Positions 24,640 through 32,954 of a stretch of 64,000 nucleotides of DNA are shown one piece after another. The DNA is from Bifidobacterium breve (lineage in GTDB: Bacteria; Actinomycetota; Thermoleophilia; Solirubrobacterales; Solirubrobacteraceae), in NCBI GenBank assembly GCA_945878865.1, contig CAMCUD010000016.1, positions 1-64,000 on the forward strand, written 5' to 3'. Both the position numbers and the translations under genes were made by a program. Every line of letters starts with the position of its first letter. Position 1 is the stretch's first letter. Below the pieces are notes generated by a model. That model did no database searches. It was not told the DNA's origin and saw only the letters and a list, made by a program, of their open reading frames with translations.

Positions 24640-25078
24640 CGCCCACGTCGAGCCGATCGACGTCCTCCTCGTCGAGGACGACCCGGGCGACGTCGTCCTC
24701 ATCCAGGAGGCCTTCGAGCACAACAAGGTGCAAAACCGCCTGGCGATCGTCAGTGACGGCGTGGAGGCCGTCGCCTATCTGCGCCGGGAGGGCGAGTTCG
24801 CGGGCGCGCCGCGGCCCGACCTCGTGCTCCTCGACCTCAACCTGCCGCGCAAGGACGGCCGGGAGGTCCTCGCCGAGATCAAGGCCGACGATGGCCTCGC
24901 CGCCATCCCCGTCGTGGTGCTGACGACGTCCGAGGCCGAAGAGGACATCCTGCGCAGCTACAAGCTGCACGCCAACGCGTACGTCTCCAAGCCGGTCGAC
25001 TTCGACCGCTTCATCGAAGTCGTCCGTCAGATCGACGAGTTCTTCGTCAGCGTCGTCAAGCTGCCGCCCGGCGCCTGA
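24626..25078 (+). CDS. Single-domain response regulator (Rcp1-like)
   Basis: 150 aa, overlapping the kinase gene by 14 bp. It is a stand-alone receiver: [18 protein letters not shown] (acidic pocket), [14 protein letters not shown] (phospho-Asp), [13 protein letters not shown] and [12 protein letters not shown] (Lys). The long [12 protein letters not shown] loop is typical of Rcp1/CheY-like partners of phytochrome-type kinases. With no output domain it may act as a phosphate sink or shuttle between the kinase and the receiver-phosphatase encoded two genes upstream. Confidence 0.93.
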   Translation: MTNPDAHVEPIDVLLVEDDPGDVVLIQEAFEHNKVQNRLAIVSDGVEAVAYLRREGEFAGAPRPDLVLLDLNLPRKDGREVLAEIKADDGLAAIPVVVLTTSEAEEDILRSYKLHANAYVSKPVDFDRFIEVVRQIDEFFVSVVKLPPGA

Positions 25079-25086
25079 CGTTCAGC

Positions 25087-25109
25087 CGCTCAGCCGTCGA
25101 CGCTGAGCG
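25087..25109. terminator. Bidirectional terminator hairpin
   Basis: CGCTCAGC (25087-25094), CGTCGAC loop, GCTGAGCG (25102-25109). The 8-bp stem lies between the convergent receiver and Mn-catalase genes. There is no T-run on either side. Confidence 0.5.
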
Positions 25110-25139
25110 CGCATGTCCCCTCGCGGAGCACGAGGCCTC

Positions 25140-26024
25140 TTACGACCCCAGCGCCGCGCCGATGCGCCCGAGGAAGCCGGGGCCGGAATTACCATCCCCG
25201 TTGCCGCTCGTCGCCTCCGGCCCGCGATGGATGTCGTGCGGCGTCGGCTGCAGGTCCGGACGCGGCGCGGCGGTCTCGAACGGGTCGGTGACGTGGAACT
25301 CGCCCTTGCCGTCGATCGACGGGCCGGTCGCCCAGCGGGCGTCGGCGGGCGGCGGGGCGTCGGCGTTGTGGTCGAAGAACCCGTAGGCGACCTGGGCGAA
25401 CTCCCCCTCGTTCTCGAAGTCGCCCGGGGCGTTGGCCGGGTCCTCGAGCTCCTCGAGCACCGCGAGCCACTGCTGCTGGTGCATCGTGTCGCGGGCGATG
25501 AGGAAGCGCCACATGTCCTTCATGCCCGGGTCGTCGGTCGCCTCGTACAGCCGCGTGGCGAGCGTGCGGCCGATCGCCTCGGCGGCGACGTTCGCGCGCA
25601 TGTCGGCGCGCAGGTTGCCGCCCGCGTCGACGTAGCCGGCGCTGAAGGGGACGCCGTTGGCGTCCGCCGGGGTCGCGCCCAGGCCCGTCGAGAGGAAGTG
25701 CCGCGGCTCGATGCCGCCCAGTCGCGCCGCGACGAGCGGGTTCGTCGCGACCTGGTCGACGAGCTCGGATTTCGCGCCTTCGAGGTTCAGCGCGACCGCG
25801 GTCGCGAGCACCTCCACGTGGCCGATCTCCTCGGTGCCCGTGGCGAGCAGGAGGTCCCGATAGCGGGTGTCACCCCGCGCGTTGAAGCCCTGGAAGAGGT
25901 ACTGCGACATGACGCGCAGCTCGCCTTCGGGGCCGCCGATGGCCTGCTGCAGGAGCCGGGCGTACATCGGGTTGGGCTGGTCGACGCGGACGCTGTAGGC
26001 CAGGTCGGAGTGATGGACGAACAC
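25140..26024 (-). CDS. Manganese catalase
   Basis: 294 aa from GTG 26024 behind AAGGAGCG. It is a ferritin-like four-helix core: GGPEGELRVMSQYLFQGF supplies the first Glu, LATGTEEIGHVEVLAT the ExxH pair, NVAAEAIGRTLATRLYEATDD another Glu, and IARDTMHQQQWLAVLEEL the last His. The C-terminal tail (GPSIDGKGEF...TPHDIHRGP) is the usual lid region. It dismutates H2O2 in the cytoplasm without heme. Its place beside a SigB-type regulatory block fits stress-induced control. Confidence 0.94.
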   Translation of the reverse strand: MFVHHSDLAYSVRVDQPNPMYARLLQQAIGGPEGELRVMSQYLFQGFNARGDTRYRDLLLATGTEEIGHVEVLATAVALNLEGAKSELVDQVATNPLVAARLGGIEPRHFLSTGLGATPADANGVPFSAGYVDAGGNLRADMRANVAAEAIGRTLATRLYEATDDPGMKDMWRFLIARDTMHQQQWLAVLEELEDPANAPGDFENEGEFAQVAYGFFDHNADAPPPADARWATGPSIDGKGEFHVTDPFETAAPRPDLQPTPHDIHRGPEATSGNGDGNSGPGFLGRIGAALGS

Positions 26025-26049
26025 GCGTGTCGCTCCTTGGTCGGGGAGG

Positions 26050-26229
26050 GTGTGTGCGTCTCTCGCGTGCCCTCGCCTCAGGAGCGCGACACACGGATCG
26101 GGCTCGGCCTTCGACGAGCCCGACGGTGTCGGCTACGACATCGCCGTCGTCCCGTCACGCGAGGACGAGACGACGGAGCAGGTCAGCTGGCTGCGGGCAC
26201 CGACGACGCAGGCGCTGGGGGTCGGCTGA
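26050..26229 (+). CDS. Possible 59-aa ORF
   Basis: GTG at 26050 behind GGGGAGG; the frame ends at TGA 26229. The second half (SAFDEPDGVGYDIAVVPSRE and onward to TTQALGVG) has the codon bias of real coding sequence, while the first half looks random. It overlaps the 3' end of the convergent monooxygenase gene by 47 bp. It could be a remnant of a longer gene. No homology is recognised. Confidence 0.25.
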   Translation: MCASLACPRLRSATHGSGSAFDEPDGVGYDIAVVPSREDETTEQVSWLRAPTTQALGVG

Positions 26230-27688
26230 CCTCGCGGGTCCCGCCGAACACCATCTCCTCATCCACCGCGCCGCGCCGCAGCGTCACGACGTCCTGGGCG
26301 TAGCTCATCCGCATCTTCCACGGCGGGCGCGACCCCTGGACGGGGAACTCGTGCATCGAGCGCAGGACATAGCCGGCCTGGAAGTCGAGCAGCGGCTCCT
26401 GGGTCACCGACGCGTCGTGGTTCACCGGCTTGGCCCAGGCGTAGCCGCGGTCGCGCATGTGCGCGAGCAGGCGACAGAGGTACGTCGAGGCGAGATCGAC
26501 CTTGAGCGTCCACGAGGCGTTCGTGTACCCGATGGCGAACGCGAAGTTCGGCACGCCCTCGAGCATCATGCCCTTGTACGTCATGCGCTGCGCGAGCTCG
26601 ACGTGCTCGCCGTCGACGTCGAGGTCGACGCCGCCGAAGGCCAGGAGCTGCAGGCCGGTCGCGGTGACGATGATGTCGGCCTCGAGCTCCTCCCCGGACC
26701 GCAGGCGGATGCCCCGCTCGGTGAAGGTGTCGATGTGGTCGGTGACGACCGACGCCTGCTGCCGGCGGATCGCCTTGAACAGGTCGGCGTCGGGCACGAG
26801 GCAGAGGCGCTGGTCCCAGGGGTTGTACGTGGGCGTGAAGTGCCGCAGGTCGTAGCCCTCGGGCAGGCGCTGCTTGACCCCGAACCGCAGCAGCCGTTTC
26901 ATGAGGCCGGGCGCGCGGCGGCTCAGCTGGTACTGGATCGTCTGCATCGTGACGTTCTTCCAGCGCACGATGTCGTAGGCGGTCTGCGCCGGCAGGACGC
27001 GGCGCAGCGCGTTGGCGACCGGGTCCTCGCCGGGCAGCGAGACGACGTACGTCGGGGAGCGCTGCAGCATCGTGACGTGCGCCGCGCCGCCGTTGGCCAG
27101 CGCGGGCACGAGGGTCATCGCGGTCGCGCCGCTGCCGATCACCACGACACGCTTGCCCTCGTAGTCGAGATCCTCGGGCCAGTGCTGCGGGTGCACGATC
27201 TCGCCGGCGAAGTCGTCGCGGCCCGGGAACTCCGGCGTGTAGCCCTCGTCGTAGCGGTAGTAGCCGCTGCACAGGTAGAGGAAGCCCGCGGTGATCACCG
27301 TGCGCTCTCCGGTGTCGGTGCGCTCGGCCTCCACGGTCCAGCGCGCGTCCTCGGTCGACCAGCGCGCGGCGACCACGCGATGGTGGAAGCGGATGTGGTC
27401 GTCGACGCCGTGGTCGCGCGCCGTCTCTCGGACGTACTCGAGGATCGACGGGCCGTCGGCGATCGACTTGGCCGCCGTCCACGGGCGGAACGCGTACCCG
27501 AGGGTGTGCATGTCCGAGTCCGAGCGGATGCCCGGATAGCGGAAGAGGTCCCAGGTCCCGCCGGTGGCGCCGCGGGACTCGAGGATGACGTAGCTGGTGC
27601 CAGGCAGCCGGTCGGTCAGGTGGCAGGCCGCGCCGATGCCGGACAGGCCTGCCCCGACGATCAGCACGTCGAAGTGCTCCGAGGTCAT
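26183..27688 (-). CDS. Flavin-containing monooxygenase (Baeyer-Villiger type)
   Basis: 501 aa from the ATG at 27688. FAD-binding VLIVGAGLSGIGAACHL opens the chain. GGTWDLFRYPGIRSDSDM is the family's conserved region, and the BVMO-like fingerprint appears as FPGRDDFAGEIVHPQHWPED. NADPH-binding VVVIGSGATAMTLVPAL and the ATG stretch (IIVTATGLQ) follow. It inserts one oxygen atom into a carbonyl, sulfide or amine substrate. It lies downstream of a small membrane protein and a P450 on the same strand, so the three may form an oxidative unit, though an operator-like dyad sits just upstream. Confidence 0.92.
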   Translation of the reverse strand: MTSEHFDVLIVGAGLSGIGAACHLTDRLPGTSYVILESRGATGGTWDLFRYPGIRSDSDMHTLGYAFRPWTAAKSIADGPSILEYVRETARDHGVDDHIRFHHRVVAARWSTEDARWTVEAERTDTGERTVITAGFLYLCSGYYRYDEGYTPEFPGRDDFAGEIVHPQHWPEDLDYEGKRVVVIGSGATAMTLVPALANGGAAHVTMLQRSPTYVVSLPGEDPVANALRRVLPAQTAYDIVRWKNVTMQTIQYQLSRRAPGLMKRLLRFGVKQRLPEGYDLRHFTPTYNPWDQRLCLVPDADLFKAIRRQQASVVTDHIDTFTERGIRLRSGEELEADIIVTATGLQLLAFGGVDLDVDGEHVELAQRMTYKGMMLEGVPNFAFAIGYTNASWTLKVDLASTYLCRLLAHMRDRGYAWAKPVNHDASVTQEPLLDFQAGYVLRSMHEFPVQGSRPPWKMRMSYAQDVVTLRRGAVDEEMVFGGTREVSRPPAPASSVPAAS

Positions 27689-27700
27689 GCCGCGGAATGT

Positions 27701-27712
27701 TACCGACCGGTA
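27701..27712. promoter_or_regulatory. TACCG-AC-CGGTA dyad before the monooxygenase
   Basis: Arms TACCG (27701-27705) and CGGTA (27708-27712), 13 bp upstream of the start codon. The ACCGnnCGGT core is typical of TetR-family operators, but no regulator gene is adjacent. Confidence 0.42.
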
Positions 27713-27732
27713 GCAACCCGCCGGCGCATGGT

Positions 27733-27921
27733 CTACTGCAGGCGGTACAGCGGCGCGTTCGGGCGCGCGCGCTGAGGCTCCCATCGCCGCACGTGGACCC
27801 GTCGCCGGGCCGCGCGCAGGCGCACGGCCATGACGGCCGCACGGGTCAGGATCGCCGCGATCGCGAGGACCGCGGCGATGGCGATGAGCAGGAAGGCCAG
27901 AAGGATCGTGGCGATGCTCAT
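27733..27921 (-). CDS. Small single-span membrane protein
   Basis: 62 aa from the ATG at 27921. The hydrophobic helix IATILLAFLLIAIAAVLAIA spans about residues 3-22. A strongly basic tail follows (RLRAARRRVHVRRW), so the C-terminus should stay in the cytoplasm. It lies between the P450 and the monooxygenase on the same strand with gaps of 43 and 44 bp. It may be an accessory or anchoring peptide. No family is recognised. Confidence 0.55.
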   Translation of the reverse strand: MSIATILLAFLLIAIAAVLAIAAILTRAAVMAVRLRAARRRVHVRRWEPQRARPNAPLYRLQ

Positions 27922-27964
27922 GCCCTGGACGCTACCCCTGAGCGCGGAGGCGCGAAACCGTCGC

Positions 27965-29308
27965 TCAGACGGCGGCAGGCACGACGGCAGGCGCCGCGCG
28001 GCGGACCCGCCGCGTGACGATCGCGCGGCCGCCGCGCGCAGGCGCCATCGCGACCCCGCGGAAGCGCCAGCCCTCAGGGGGATCGTCCGTCGGCGCAAAC
28101 GTCACCTCGCGCAGCAGCGTGCGCAGGACGACGTCCATCTCCATGTGCGCGAACGTCGCGCCGATGCACCGCCGCACGCCGCCGCCGAACGGGATCCAGC
28201 TGTACGTGTCGGGCAGCTGGTCGAGGAAGCGATCGGGATCGAAGCGGTCGGGGTGCGGGAACAGCGCCGGGTCGAAGTGCGTCAGCGCCGCCGCGAGCCC
28301 GATGCGCGTGCCGCGCGGCAGGCGGTAGCCGCCGAGCTCGTACGGCGCCATGACGTACCGGCCTGCGAAGAAGATCACCGGACGCATGCGCTGCACTTCG
28401 CGGATCGTCGCCTCGCGCAGCGCGCGGCCGCCTTCGTCGGCTTCCGCCGTCAGCCGCGCGAGCACCGCCGGGTGGCGGCGCAGGCGCTCGACCGCCCAGC
28501 TGAGCTGGTGGGCGGTCGTCTCGTGCCCGGCGGCCATCATCGTGACGAGCTGGTCGCGGATCTCCTCCCCGGTCATCGGCGAGCCGTCGCTGTGCGTGGC
28601 CTGCACCAGCAGCGCGAGGATGTCCGCGCGCTCCTCGAGCCCGGGGTCGTCCTTCGCCATCGCGATGAGCCGGTCGAGCACCGCGTCGACCCGGGCCCGC
28701 ACGCGCAGGAACGCGCCCCACGGGCTCCGCGGCCCGAGGTCGCGCTGGAGGTGGGTGAGCGTGGCCAGCCGCGAGCCGCGCGCCGTCAGGTCGGGCATGA
28801 GCTCCTCGAGCTCGCGCAGCTCCGTGCCCGACGCGCCGAAGATCGCGCGCAGGATCGCCCGGAGCGTGATCCGCTGCATCGAACCCGCGACGGCGAACTC
28901 GCTCCCCGACGGCCATGACGCGATCTCCGCGAGCGTGATCTCCTCGATGAGCCCCTCGTAGGTCTGCATCCGCTGCCCCTTGAACGGCGGCAGCAGCAGA
29001 CGCCGCTGCTCGAGGTGGCGGTCCTCGTCGATTCCGAGCAGCGAGTTCGGCCCGAGGATCCGCCGCAGCGGGCTGTGGTCGCCGGCGTGCAGCGCGGACG
29101 GCGAGGCCGTGAAGACCTGCTTGGCCAGCGCCGGGTCGGCGACGATCACGAACGGGCCGAAGCCCCACACCCGCGCGGTGATCATCTGGCCGTACCGGCG
29201 GCGGGATCGCTCGAGGTACTCGCGCTGGCGCACCATCATCGCCAGCGTCTGGACGCCGGCCGGCGTGCGCGGTCCGGGTGGCAGGCCGTCGGTGACCGCG
29301 GTGGGCAT
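27965..29308 (-). CDS. Cytochrome P450
   Basis: 447 aa, no membrane anchor. Motifs: I-helix MMAAGHETTAHQLSWA (acid-alcohol pair Glu-Thr), ExxR in ATIREVQRMRPV, the PERF-like region FDPDRFLDQ, and the heme loop PFGGGVRRCIGATFAHMEM with the axial Cys. This is the bacterial type most like CYP102/CYP110-style fatty-acid or terpenoid hydroxylases by its PPGPRTP N-terminus. No ferredoxin or reductase gene is adjacent, so redox partners are elsewhere. It is followed by a small membrane protein and a flavin monooxygenase. Confidence 0.94.
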   Translation of the reverse strand: MPTAVTDGLPPGPRTPAGVQTLAMMVRQREYLERSRRRYGQMITARVWGFGPFVIVADPALAKQVFTASPSALHAGDHSPLRRILGPNSLLGIDEDRHLEQRRLLLPPFKGQRMQTYEGLIEEITLAEIASWPSGSEFAVAGSMQRITLRAILRAIFGASGTELRELEELMPDLTARGSRLATLTHLQRDLGPRSPWGAFLRVRARVDAVLDRLIAMAKDDPGLEERADILALLVQATHSDGSPMTGEEIRDQLVTMMAAGHETTAHQLSWAVERLRRHPAVLARLTAEADEGGRALREATIREVQRMRPVIFFAGRYVMAPYELGGYRLPRGTRIGLAAALTHFDPALFPHPDRFDPDRFLDQLPDTYSWIPFGGGVRRCIGATFAHMEMDVVLRTLLREVTFAPTDDPPEGWRFRGVAMAPARGGRAIVTRRVRRAAPAVVPAAV

Positions 29309-29317
29309 GCGCCGACG

Positions 29318-31651
29318 TTACACGGGCCAGGCGGGCGACAGGGCGTCGGCAAGCGGGCCGGGCCGTCCGAGGAGGTAGCCCTGCACGAAGTCGCAGCCGA
29401 GGCCACGGAGGATCTCCAGATGTCCCGCGTGCTCGACGCCCTCGGCCGTCACGGGCCGTCCCATGCCGTGTGCCATCCCGATCACGGCCTCCACGATGGC
29501 GGCGTCGCCGGCGTCCGTCCCGAGCCCCGCGACGAACATCCGGTCGATCTTCAGCGCGTGGACCGGGTGCTCCTTCAGCGTCGCCAGCGACGAGTAGCCC
29601 GTGCCGAAGTCGTCGAGCACGAGCTCGATGCCCTGCTCCTCGAGCGTCGTGAGCGCCTGCGCGGTCTGCGCGTCGGCACGCAGCAGCGCCGTCTCGGTGA
29701 TCTCCAGCGCGAGGCGCTCGGGGCACAGCTTTGCGGCGCGCAGCGCCGAGCGGACCGTGGCGCCGAGCCCGGGGTCGGCGAGCTGCCGCGGCGAGAGATT
29801 GACGTTGACGCGCAGGCCGGCGTGCGGCGCGACGTCGCGGCAGGCGGTGCGAACCACCCACTCGCCGATCGGGACGATGAGCCCGGTCTCCTCGGCGACG
29901 GGGATGAAGTCGACGGGCGACACGGGCCCGAGCCGCCTGCTGTCCCAGCGCAGCAGCGCCTCCACCGTCTCGACGCGACCATCGGCGACGCGCACGATCG
30001 GCTGGTAGACGACGCGCAGCTCGTCACGCTCGAGCGCGCCGCGGAGCTCCTGCTCGAGGCGCAGCCGCCTGGCGACCTGCGGCTCGCCCGCTGCCGCGTA
30101 CGGCCGATAGCCGTGCCCGCCGTGGCGCTTGACCTCGTACATCGCGATGTCGGCCCGGCGCAGCGCCTCGCGCACCGACGTGTCCGCCGGGTCGATCCGG
30201 ACGCTCCCGATGCTCGCCGACACCGTGACGGGCTCTTCGCCCTCGAGGAGGATGGGGCGCTCGAGCTCGCGCATGATCCGCCGGGCGGTCTGTTCGATCC
30301 GCCGGTCGTCCAGCGGGCGCCGCGGGACGATCACGAACTCGTCGCCGCCGAAGCGGGCCACCACGTCCTGTGCGCGGACGGCGCAGCGCAGCCGCTCGCC
30401 GACGACCCGGAGCACCTCGTCGCCGGCCTCGTGGCCGAGCGCGTCGTTGACCCGCTTGAGCCGGTCGAGGTCGACGAACAGCACACTGACATCGTTGCCG
30501 CGGGCGCGAGCGGCGTCGAGCAGCTCACCCATCGTGGCGGTCAGGCCGTGCCGGTTCGCCAGGCCGGTCAGCGAGTCGTGCGTCGCTTCGTGCGTGAGGC
30601 GGTCGTGCGCTCGCTTGCGTTCGATCGCGATGCCCGCCAGGCGTGCGGCGTCGCGGAGGAACTCGAGGATGTCGCTGTCGGGCTCACGCGGGTGGGCCCC
30701 GTAGAGCGCGAAGGTGCCGAGCACGCCGCCGGCGCGGTCGAGCACCGGGACCGACCAGCAGTGCCGCAGATCGTGCGCCCGCGCGAGATCTGCGAACGCG
30801 TCCCAGTTCGGCTCAGCGAGGATGTCGGGCGTGATGACCTCGACGCCGAGCGCGGCGGCGCGGCCGCACGAGCCGACGTCCGGGGCGATGTGCACGCCGT
30901 CGATGGCGTCGCGGTAGGCCTTCGGCAGCCGAGTCCCCGCGGCGTGATGCAGCGTTTCTGTGGCCCTGTCGCGCAACAGGACCGACGCCCAGACGTTCGG
31001 GTCGAAGCGTTCGATGCCGTCGACGATCGTGCCCAGCGTGTCCTCCAGCGGCGCGTCCGCGGCGATGAGCTCGTGGGCGCGGTTGTGCGCCGCGGCGACG
31101 TCACGTGCGCGTCGCAGCTCGCGATCCTGCAGCCGCAGCTGCATCGCAGCGCCCACGGCCTCGGCGAGGTCCTCGAGGAGCACACGGTCACGTTCGCTCC
31201 ACGCATGCGGATGGCGGTCCATCACGCACAGCGCGCCAACCGTCTCCCCACCCGCGCGGACCGGCACGCCCGCGTAGGCGGCGATCCCGTACTCGGTGTG
31301 CGCCGCGTGCTCGGCAAGACGGTCGTGCGCGGCGAGGTCCTCGACGGCGAGCGGCGCGTCACCGCCGACGACGTAGCGACACAGCGCGTGGGCGACCGAA
31401 AGGCTCGCCCCTTCCAGCACCGCGGGGCTCACCGCGTGGGAGCACTCATCGGTGAGCAGCGAGATGAGGCAGATGGGGGCATCGAGCGCCGTGCGGGCCA
31501 GCGTGGCCCAGCGATCGAGCGCGTCCGAGAGCTGCACGGGTTCGGCGAGCAGCCGGTGAAGCACCGCCATCCGGGGCCCGGACGCCAGGACGGCCTGGAC
31601 GTGGCCCTCGTCGAAGGGATCGGGAACGGCGACAGCGGGGGCGGAGCGCAT
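29318..31651 (-). CDS. GAF-GAF-GGDEF-EAL protein (c-di-GMP synthesis/hydrolysis)
   Basis: 777 aa, cytoplasmic. GAF-1 (about 30-185; ICLISLLTDE, LCRYVVGGDAPLAVEDL, GVPVRAGGETVGALCVMD) and GAF-2 (about 200-345) precede GGDEF (motif at residues 435-439), which has an intact RxxD inhibitory site (RAQD). The EAL domain keeps VEALLRW (564-566 are EAL), NVNLSPRQL, EITETALL, VLDDFGTGYSSL and AEGVE. Both catalytic activities look possible; which dominates is unknown. With the tandem-GGDEF protein and the riboswitch near the left end it makes c-di-GMP a recurrent theme. The start is uncertain by a few codons. Confidence 0.92.
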   Translation of the reverse strand: MRSAPAVAVPDPFDEGHVQAVLASGPRMAVLHRLLAEPVQLSDALDRWATLARTALDAPICLISLLTDECSHAVSPAVLEGASLSVAHALCRYVVGGDAPLAVEDLAAHDRLAEHAAHTEYGIAAYAGVPVRAGGETVGALCVMDRHPHAWSERDRVLLEDLAEAVGAAMQLRLQDRELRRARDVAAAHNRAHELIAADAPLEDTLGTIVDGIERFDPNVWASVLLRDRATETLHHAAGTRLPKAYRDAIDGVHIAPDVGSCGRAAALGVEVITPDILAEPNWDAFADLARAHDLRHCWSVPVLDRAGGVLGTFALYGAHPREPDSDILEFLRDAARLAGIAIERKRAHDRLTHEATHDSLTGLANRHGLTATMGELLDAARARGNDVSVLFVDLDRLKRVNDALGHEAGDEVLRVVGERLRCAVRAQDVVARFGGDEFVIVPRRPLDDRRIEQTARRIMRELERPILLEGEEPVTVSASIGSVRIDPADTSVREALRRADIAMYEVKRHGGHGYRPYAAAGEPQVARRLRLEQELRGALERDELRVVYQPIVRVADGRVETVEALLRWDSRRLGPVSPVDFIPVAEETGLIVPIGEWVVRTACRDVAPHAGLRVNVNLSPRQLADPGLGATVRSALRAAKLCPERLALEITETALLRADAQTAQALTTLEEQGIELVLDDFGTGYSSLATLKEHPVHALKIDRMFVAGLGTDAGDAAIVEAVIGMAHGMGRPVTAEGVEHAGHLEILRGLGCDFVQGYLLGRPGPLADALSPAWPV

Positions 31652-31696
31652 GCTCTGTCGTCATCGACGCATTCGGGCTGCTTCTGGATCGCCAGT

Positions 31697-31729
31697 CGAT
31701 GGGATCCCGAGAAGTCGGGAGGCCCATCG
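31697..31729. promoter_or_regulatory. Nested dyad between GGDEF-EAL and acyl-CoA dehydrogenase genes
   Basis: CGATGGG (31697-31703) pairs with CCCATCG (31723-31729), enclosing TCCCGA-GAAG-TCGGGA (31705-31720). Together they give a 13-bp stem with small bulges in a 133-bp divergent region, so it is more likely an operator or 5'-leader structure than a terminator. Confidence 0.45.
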
Positions 31730-31784
31730 TCCATCCGGCCCGAAGTCCGACGTCTCGGCTGGCCAGCCAGCTAGGCTCGCGCCC

Positions 31785-32945
31785 ATGTCTGCCCCGCCCG
31801 CGCCCCACCCGCCGTTCGACGCCGACCACGAGCGCATCCGCCGGGAGATGCGCGCGTTCATCGCCGCCGAGCTCGCGCCGAACGCCGACGCGTGGGAAGA
31901 GGCGCGGTACTTCCCCGACGAGCTCTTCCCGAAGGTCGGCGCCGCCGGCTACTTCGGGCTGAAGTTCGAGCCCGAGTGGGGCGGCAGCGCTCCGAGCTTC
32001 CAGGAGGGCACCCTGCGCGCCGCGCTCTGGGCGCTGGAGCTCGCACGGTGCGGATCAGGCGGCTTGGCGGCGGGTCTCGGCGCGCACAGCGAGATCGCCG
32101 CACCGCCGATCTGGAAGTTCGGCACCGACGAGCAGAAGCGCCGGTGGCTCGCGCCCGCCATCCGCGGAGAGTTGCGCTGCGCGCTGGGCATCACCGAGCC
32201 CGGCGCGGGGTCGGACGTCGCCGGCCTGCGCACGCGCGCCACGCGCGTGGACGGCGGCTGGCTCGTCAACGGCGAGAAGATGTTCATCACCAACGGCGTC
32301 CGGTTCGATGCCATGGTCACGGCGGTGCGCACCGGCGAGGGCGACCGGCATGCCGGGATCTCGTTCCTCGTCGTCGAGCGCGGGGACGGCGTGAGCGCGT
32401 CGCCCATCCACAAGCTCGGCTGGCACGCATCGGACACCGGGATGGTCGCCCTGCAGGACGCGTTCGTCCCTGAAGACCATCTCCTGGGTCAGCTCGACCA
32501 GGGCTTCGCGCTGATCATGGCCAACTTCCAGTGGGAGCGGCTGCAGATGTCGCTCGGCGCCGTTGGCGCGATGGAGGCGCTGCTCGACATGACGATCCCG
32601 TTCGTGCAGACCCGTCAGGTCGGCGGCCGCCCGCTCGTCGCCCAGCAGGCGATCCGCCACAGGCTCGCCGAGGCGGAGGTCACCCTCAACGCGTCACGCG
32701 CGATGACGTTCGACACCCTCGGCCGCTTCGCCGCCGGTCACGACGTCCTGCGCGAGGTGACGATGGCCAAGCTGCAGACCCAGCGGGCCGCCGTCGACGT
32801 CGCCGACGTCTGCCTGCAGCTGCACGGCGGCTACGGCACCCTCGAGGAATCCGGCCTTCCGCGCGCGCTGCGCGACGCGCGGCTCGGGCCGATCGGCGGC
32901 GGGACCGACGAGATCATGGCCGAGATCCTCGGCCGCACGATGTAG
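31785..32945 (+). CDS. Acyl-CoA dehydrogenase
   Basis: 386 aa from ATG 31785. ALGITEPGAGSDVAG and WLVNGEKMFITNGVR are the FAD/substrate segments, and LQLHGGYGTLEESGLPRALRDARLGPIGGGTDEI is the C-terminal region. The medium-chain type Glu is absent (IGGGTDE). The Glu found in the first dehydrogenase (WELQGER) is Asn here (MANFQWER), so the catalytic base is unclear. Family role: alpha,beta-dehydrogenation of an acyl-CoA with ETF as acceptor. It is divergent from the GGDEF-EAL gene and convergent with the lipoprotein gene nine bases away. Confidence 0.9.
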   Translation: MSAPPAPHPPFDADHERIRREMRAFIAAELAPNADAWEEARYFPDELFPKVGAAGYFGLKFEPEWGGSAPSFQEGTLRAALWALELARCGSGGLAAGLGAHSEIAAPPIWKFGTDEQKRRWLAPAIRGELRCALGITEPGAGSDVAGLRTRATRVDGGWLVNGEKMFITNGVRFDAMVTAVRTGEGDRHAGISFLVVERGDGVSASPIHKLGWHASDTGMVALQDAFVPEDHLLGQLDQGFALIMANFQWERLQMSLGAVGAMEALLDMTIPFVQTRQVGGRPLVAQQAIRHRLAEAEVTLNASRAMTFDTLGRFAAGHDVLREVTMAKLQTQRAAVDVADVCLQLHGGYGTLEESGLPRALRDARLGPIGGGTDEIMAEILGRTM

Positions 32946-32954
32946 GCGGCGCGC

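Noticed and set aside
26940-26965. Third copy of the GTGACGTTCTTCC palindrome half inside the monooxygenase gene
   Set aside because: Only one arm is present and it encodes conserved residues (KNVT); probably coincidence.
29015-31774. 919-codon plus-strand frame opposite the P450 and GGDEF-EAL genes
   Set aside because: Crosses two well-defined minus-strand genes; composition is typical of a GC-rich shadow frame.
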